From contig NZ_JAINUL010000001.1 in assembly GCF_020639365.1 (NCBI RefSeq), positions 255,437 through 319,436 on the forward strand: a DNA stretch of 64,000 nt. Direction: 5' to 3'. Every line of letters begins with the position of its first letter. Within the stretch, counting starts at the first letter, position 1. Shown in pieces: positions 60,087 through 64,000 of the stretch. The DNA comes from Streptomyces flavotricini (GTDB lineage Bacteria > Actinomycetota > Actinomycetes > Streptomycetales > Streptomycetaceae). The notes below the pieces were generated by a model. That model saw only the letters and a program-made list of their open reading frames with translations. It was not told the origin of the DNA and ran no database searches. Made by a program: the position numbers and the translations under genes.

Positions 60087-60290
60087 TCAGGCGGGAAGGA
60101 TGTTCTCGGCCGTCGGGCCCTTTTGTCCCTGCGCGATGTCGAAGGTGACCTTCTGGCCTTCGGCCAGCTCACGGAAGCCCTGGGCGGCAATGTTGGAGAA
60201 GTGGGCGAAAACGTCGGGGCCGCCGCCGTCCTGCTCGATGAAGCCGAAACCCTTGGCGGCGTTGAACCACTTCACTGTGCCAGCCGGCAT
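60087..60290 (-). CDS. Cold-shock protein (CspA family)
   Basis: This 67-residue single OB-fold nucleic-acid chaperone has RNP1 KGFGFIEQ and RNP2 VFAHFS, with [18 protein letters not shown] at the start. AAGGAG precedes the ATG at 60290. It destabilises RNA secondary structure and is typically cold-induced through its mRNA leader. It forms a conserved neighbourhood with the DEAD-box helicase. Confidence 0.95.
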   Translation of the reverse strand: MPAGTVKWFNAAKGFGFIEQDGGGPDVFAHFSNIAAQGFRELAEGQKVTFDIAQGQKGPTAENILPA

Positions 60291-60768
60291 GCATGTCTCC
60301 TTGGGGGCAGTACATCGGGATCCGCACTGCACGGACACCGTGTCGCCGCGATGATGCCCCGCCCGGAAAACGTCCGGAAATATTAAGCGCTTCCATCGAC
60401 GCGGAGGCCGATCGGAGGCACTCGAAGATTTTTGGGTACCAAAACTGCAACCGAGATCGACAGTAGCACGCCGCGGCGGCCGGTGGGGGATTGAGGATTT
60501 TAAAGCCGAGTACCGCGGAAACAAATCTTCTCGCTGGGCTTGTCGAAATCTCAGTTCGCGGGCACAGATATTCCTTCCTCATCGGCGGCGGCGCCTTCCA
60601 TCGAGACCGCGGCAGGCGCATCACCGGACCGGCACGAATTCCCCACGACGCCGGTGCGCGTCCCGAACCGGCGAACGAGTGCGTCCCCCGAACGGACGGC
60701 TCGACGGGCACCCACCTGCGGGTGGCCGGAGGATCGGTGGGGAAACACGCGACGGGAGCTGGCCAAGG
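60291..60768. other. Divergent leader/promoter region of the cold-shock and metallopeptidase genes
   Basis: The 478 bases carry no gene. On the csp side (about 60380-60550) the DNA is noticeably A+T-rich, including TTTTTGGGTACCAAAAC, a TTTTGG/CCAAAA dyad at about 60429-60443. This matches the long, structured 5' leaders known for cold-shock mRNAs, but no specific thermosensor can be assigned by eye. Confidence 0.45.
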
Positions 60769-61761
60769 ATGCCGAACACCGCCGGTCATTCGACGAGGGC
60801 GCACTTCGTGCTGTCAGGCGTGCTGGTCCTCGCCGGGGTCGTTCTGACCGGGTGCGGCGGCGACGCCCGCGACGCCTGGCAGGGGCCGGGAGCGGGACCT
60901 CACCTGCAGGCGGCGCGCTCCGGCAGGGTCACCGTCGTCTACGAGACCCGGACGGTCAGACCCGAGGACCGGGAGGCCGTGGCATTGATCCGGAACTCCC
61001 GTGTGCTGGAGCGGTCGGCCGACTGGGTGAACAGAACGCTCGTCCTCCCGCACGACATGACCGTCAAGGTCACCGCCGACGTACCGCCCGGCGTCACCGA
61101 CGCCGTCACCCAGCCCGACGGCAGGACCATCTTCATCCCGCCGTCGTTCCTGACCGAGATCGAGAAGACCCTCGCCGACGTGGTGAAGTCCGTCGAACGG
61201 CCCGCCCCGTTCCCCGCGTCCGAGTACAACACCGACGATCTGACCGTACTGTCGACCGAGTTCGTCTTCGGACACGAGATGGGCCACGCCTTGCAACGTC
61301 AGCTCCTCCTGGCCAACCTCGGCCTCGAAGAGGACGCGGCTGACGGCTTCGCGTCCTTCTACACCGTCAACGAGGTCGGGCCGGGCCCCTCGCTGGCTGC
61401 CGCGATCCTCTTCGACGAGCTCGCCCGGAAAGAAGGCCGGCCGACCCTGGAAGGCTTGGCGAGCGACCACCCCGTGACCCAGCAACGGGCCTTCAACTTC
61501 CTTTGCTACCTGGACGGCAGTGACCCGAAGAAGTACCGGCGTTCCCTGGTCGACAGCGGCTACCTCCCCAAGACCCGCGCCCCCCTGTGCCCACAGGCGT
61601 GGGCCATGCTGGACTACGGCTGGTGGACCCAGCTCCAACCCCACTTCAGCGCGGCGTTCAAGGCGCAGGGTGGAGCGGAGCAGAAGAAGGCGCACGCACG
61701 GCTCATCGCCGAGACGGATGCTCTGGCCAAGCGCATCGACGAGATCCGCACCGGCCACTGA
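60769..61761 (+). CDS. Lipoprotein with DUF4344 metallopeptidase domain
   Basis: The protein of 330 residues has a lipobox LAGVVLTGC (about residues 22-30), so it is exported and lipid-anchored. The DUF4344-type zinc peptidase signature is FVFGHEMGHALQ, followed by the acidic stretch LGLEEDAADGFASFYTV that supplies another ligand, and the C-terminal SDHPVTQQRAFNFLCYLDGS. Substrates are unknown. The ATG at 60769 has GGGAG upstream. Confidence 0.85.
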   Translation: MPNTAGHSTRAHFVLSGVLVLAGVVLTGCGGDARDAWQGPGAGPHLQAARSGRVTVVYETRTVRPEDREAVALIRNSRVLERSADWVNRTLVLPHDMTVKVTADVPPGVTDAVTQPDGRTIFIPPSFLTEIEKTLADVVKSVERPAPFPASEYNTDDLTVLSTEFVFGHEMGHALQRQLLLANLGLEEDAADGFASFYTVNEVGPGPSLAAAILFDELARKEGRPTLEGLASDHPVTQQRAFNFLCYLDGSDPKKYRRSLVDSGYLPKTRAPLCPQAWAMLDYGWWTQLQPHFSAAFKAQGGAEQKKAHARLIAETDALAKRIDEIRTGH

Positions 61762-61970
61762 GCCTGCCGGGCGCAGGCCCGTGATGCCGTCCGGCTGTCC
61801 GGGAAGGGACAGGGGCGGGGGCAAGGGTGGTGACCTGCGGCGAGCGGAGCTCCGCGGTGCGTCCAGCACAATGGCTGCCGAGCACGAGCAGAGGCCCGGT
61901 GCCGCCACCGGCCCCTCCGGGTTCTGCAACGACGCGTGCCCGCGCCACCCCTGAGACAAGGCAACCCCTG

Positions 61971-63551
61971 ATGAACAAACGCACCGCCTACCTCCTCTGC
62001 GCCGCCACGGCCGCCGCCACGCTTCTGAGCGGTCCGGTCCCGGCCGGCGCCGCCCCCGTCGCGGAGCCGGCAGCCGGTCCGCAAGCGGTGAGGATCATGC
62101 CGCTCGGCGACTCCATCACTCTCGGCGCCGGCAGCTCCGACGGCTCCGGGTACCGGGGCCCGCTCTGGAACCTGCTGGCCCAGCAGACCCGTTACGTCCC
62201 CGACTTCGTGGGCTCGGGAACCTCCGGCGGGGCAGGCGACGCCGACCACGAAGGACACAGCGGATACACCGTCCCGGGGATCCGGTCCGGTATCGACCGG
62301 TGGCAGGCCGCTGCCGGCCCGGACGTGGTGCTGATCCATCTGGGCATCAACGACATCCGCCACCACCAGGCCGACCCGGTGGACACCGCGCACCAACTGC
62401 TCGCCCTCGTCGACCGGATACGGACCAACAATCCCTATGCCGCGGTCATCGTCCAGGGACTCCTGACCGACACGCCGGGGTGGGAGCAGCAGACCTCGGC
62501 GTTCAACGCCGTGGTCCAGGCCGAGGAGGCACCTCGGCAGGCGGCCGGACAGCGGTTCCGCTACGTGCCTCCGCCCCGGATGGACAACCCGGCCGAACTG
62601 CCCGACCAGTTGCACCCCTCCGACTCCGGGTACCGGAAGATGGCCGCCGCGTACCGGCCGGCGATCGACGAGGCGGTGGCGGGCGGATGGACGAGCCGGC
62701 CGTACGTCTCACGTGCCGGGAACGAGTCGGGAGCGGACGGGCGCGTGCGGTGGGCGGACTTCGACGGCGACGGCCGGCCGGACCACGTGACCATCGCGGA
62801 CGACGGCAGGGTGTTCGTCCGTCTCAACCGGGCCGGCAGCACTTCCGGCAGCGCCGAGTGGCAGGATCTGGGCCAGGTCGCCCGGGGCACCACCACCGAA
62901 CGCCGGCGCGTACGGCTGGCCGACTTCGACGGCGACGGCCGCTTCGACTACCTCGTCGTCAACACCGACGGTTCGGTCAACGCCTGGATCAACAAGGGCG
63001 GCGACAAGGCCGGCCAGACCGGCTGGCAGGAGATCGGCCGGGTCGCCACCGGCTTGACCCAGGACCTCACCAAGGTCCGCTTCGCCGACTGGGACGGCGA
63101 CGGCCGCACCGACTACCTGCTGTTCAACGACTCCAACAACCTCGACGTCTACCTCAACAGGGGCGGCGACACCTCCGGCAGCCGGGGCTGGCAGCCCATA
63201 GGACGGGTCACCACCGCCGTCAACGACCGCAATCGGGTGCGCTTCGCGGACAACGACGGCGACAACAAGGCCGACTACCACTTCATCAAGCCCGGCGGCG
63301 GAGTCGACCTCTACCGCAACCGGGGCGGCGACGTGACCGGCTCCAACGGCTGGGAGCCGGTCGGCGAGATCGCCACTGGTGTCACCGCCGACCACAGCAG
63401 GGTCCATTTCGCGGACTTCAACGGCGACGGCCACGCCGACTACGTCTTGGCCGACCCCGACGGCGGCGCCTCCGTCTGGTTGTGGAACGGCGGCGACCCG
63501 TCCGGCCCGAACGGCTGGACGGGCATCGGCCGGGCAGTCGGCGGCAGCTGA
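61971..63551 (+). CDS. Secreted GDSL-family hydrolase with FG-GAP/VCBS repeats
   Basis: The protein of 526 residues has a Sec signal (AATAAATLLSGPVPAGAAP), then an SGNH domain with catalytic Ser48 in IMPLGDSITLGAG, HLGINDIRHH and the Asp/His pair in DQLHPSDSGY. From about residue 260 there are five FG-GAP-like repeats, each with a Ca-binding loop such as ADFDGDGRPDHV, ADFDGDGRFDYL, ADWDGDGRTDYL, ADNDGDNKADYH and ADFNGDGHADYV. It is probably an extracellular esterase with a repeat propeller for substrate or surface binding. Confidence 0.9.
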   Translation: MNKRTAYLLCAATAAATLLSGPVPAGAAPVAEPAAGPQAVRIMPLGDSITLGAGSSDGSGYRGPLWNLLAQQTRYVPDFVGSGTSGGAGDADHEGHSGYTVPGIRSGIDRWQAAAGPDVVLIHLGINDIRHHQADPVDTAHQLLALVDRIRTNNPYAAVIVQGLLTDTPGWEQQTSAFNAVVQAEEAPRQAAGQRFRYVPPPRMDNPAELPDQLHPSDSGYRKMAAAYRPAIDEAVAGGWTSRPYVSRAGNESGADGRVRWADFDGDGRPDHVTIADDGRVFVRLNRAGSTSGSAEWQDLGQVARGTTTERRRVRLADFDGDGRFDYLVVNTDGSVNAWINKGGDKAGQTGWQEIGRVATGLTQDLTKVRFADWDGDGRTDYLLFNDSNNLDVYLNRGGDTSGSRGWQPIGRVTTAVNDRNRVRFADNDGDNKADYHFIKPGGGVDLYRNRGGDVTGSNGWEPVGEIATGVTADHSRVHFADFNGDGHADYVLADPDGGASVWLWNGGDPSGPNGWTGIGRAVGGS

Positions 63552-63603
63552 CCGACCTTGCCGCACCCGCGGCGACCGCGCCGCGTCGCCGCGCGCGGTG
63601 CTC

Positions 63604-63667
63604 GGCGACCGAAGGCCGGGGGCCGGCGACCGAAGGCCGGGGGCCGGGGGCCGGGGGCCGGGGGCCG
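63604..63667. repeat. G+C-rich tandem repeat
   Basis: A 21-base unit starting GGCGACCGAAGGCCGGGGG is present twice (63604 and 63625), then collapses into about four copies of GGGGGCC. It is in the non-coding gap between the GDSL hydrolase gene and the convergent partial gene. The G-runs could form quadruplex or slippage sites. Confidence 0.7.
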
Positions 63668-63724
63668 TTGACGGTGACCCGCTTCGGCCGGCCCGAGAGC
63701 ACGCGCCCCTGATCGCGGCCGGGT

Positions 63725-64000
63725 TCAGGCCGGCGGAACGAGGGTGAACCAGTGCTCGAGGAGTGCCCCGTCACCGGTGACGTCCAGGCCGGTGGCGGGG
63801 AGCCGTTGCCAGAGGAACAGGGTCAGTTCGGAGGCCGTGCCCGCGGCCTCGACGCCCACCGGTCCGGTGCCGTCCGGTTCCAGCCGCACCCCGGCGCCGG
63901 TGAACTCCAGCGTCCAGGACTCGGGGCCGTCGGTGCGGCGGAAGCGGTAGCGCTCCCCCCTCCCCGCCGGGGCCGGCTTCCAGCCGCGCCGGGCCGGGGC
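63725..64000 (-). CDS. Maleylpyruvate isomerase family protein (mycothiol-dependent), start outside the window
   Basis: This is the C-terminal 91 residues of a minus-strand gene cut by the right edge. The translation includes FRRTDGPESWTLEFTGAGV, GTASELTLFLWQRLPATGLD and ends LLEHWFTLVPPA. This is the C-terminal MDMPI domain found in actinobacterial mycothiol-dependent isomerases and transferases. The enzymatic N-terminal DinB-like part is outside. Mycothiol use supports an actinobacterial host. Confidence 0.75.
   Translation of the reverse strand, partial: APARRGWKPAPAGRGERYRFRRTDGPESWTLEFTGAGVRLEPDGTGPVGVEAAGTASELTLFLWQRLPATGLDVTGDGALLEHWFTLVPPA

Noticed and set aside
63605-63667. The G-rich repeat as a CRISPR or coding repeat
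   Set aside because: Units are too short and contiguous without spacers, and the GDSL gene has already stopped.
1-64000. CRISPR arrays, tRNA or rRNA genes, insertion sequences, phage integration sites
   Set aside because: No regularly spaced repeats, no cloverleaf with conserved TTCGA loop, no transposase motif and no paired attachment-like repeats were seen on either strand.

Overview
The window is about 72% G+C. It has short gene-dense operons, many GTG/TTG starts, frequent 4-bp start/stop overlaps and many actinomycete-restricted small proteins. The gene content points to a Streptomyces or close relative: PspAB-HtpX, DUF5133, a neighbourhood like SCO5918-SCO5921 of S. coelicolor, a mycothiol-dependent maleylpyruvate isomerase family gene, and an AglEFG-like sugar transporter. 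It reads as chromosomal accessory DNA. I see no rRNA, tRNA, insertion sequence, prophage or CRISPR array.

Region 1 (0-16.7 kb) is a series of small regulator/enzyme units: GNAT-PaaX, an HTH coiled-coil protein behind a double palindrome, LysR divergent from an atypical SDR, MarR-SRPBCC behind a 41-bp palindrome, HtpX-PspAB, a metallo-hydrolase divergent from a CGNR regulator with three operator-like half-sites, a Tat-exported amidohydrolase, two isochorismatase-fold proteins with Gly at the usual Cys position, and undecaprenyl-diphosphatase (uppP). At 7.0-7.9 kb lie remnants of a terpene synthase and a cytochrome P450.

Region 2 (16.7-25.7 kb) begins with a gene graveyard: an internally deleted VOC protein, a frameshifted aldo/keto reductase end, a truncated DUF2255 protein and a frameshifted GH1 beta-glucosidase. 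Intact genes among them are a membrane protein and a zinc alcohol dehydrogenase. Next come a PRC-barrel protein, a complete three-subunit molybdenum hydroxylase resembling PaoABC, and two small proteins.

Region 3 (25.7-31.5 kb) is a signalling locus. A response regulator, in frame with an upstream HTH ORF, is divergent from a CHASE3-like histidine kinase translationally coupled to a response-regulator/PP2C phosphatase. SMI1, coiled-coil, DUF2188 and a second PRC-barrel protein follow.

Region 4 (31.5-45.7 kb) starts gene-poor, then has a multiply broken GMC oxidoreductase, a RelE-like toxin-antitoxin pair, a GlxA-type regulator, small membrane and secreted proteins, a stand-alone MurE-like ligase, RNase HI with an extra C-terminal domain, a PLP-dependent decarboxylase, and a ferric-reductase-like flavoprotein preceded by a small overlapping ORF.

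Region 5 (45.7-64 kb) holds a PadR/ABC-exporter operon, an unlinked solute-binding protein, and a GH13 alpha-glucosidase with a binding protein and two permeases, one carrying a large extracytoplasmic beta-domain insertion. It continues with the cold-shock/RNA-helicase cluster, a DUF4344 metallopeptidase lipoprotein, a GDSL hydrolase with FG-GAP repeats and, cut by the window edge, a maleylpyruvate isomerase family protein.

Limits: all family names come from reading motifs, with no search. Starts were chosen from ribosome-binding sites and overlaps; operators and terminators come from symmetry alone.
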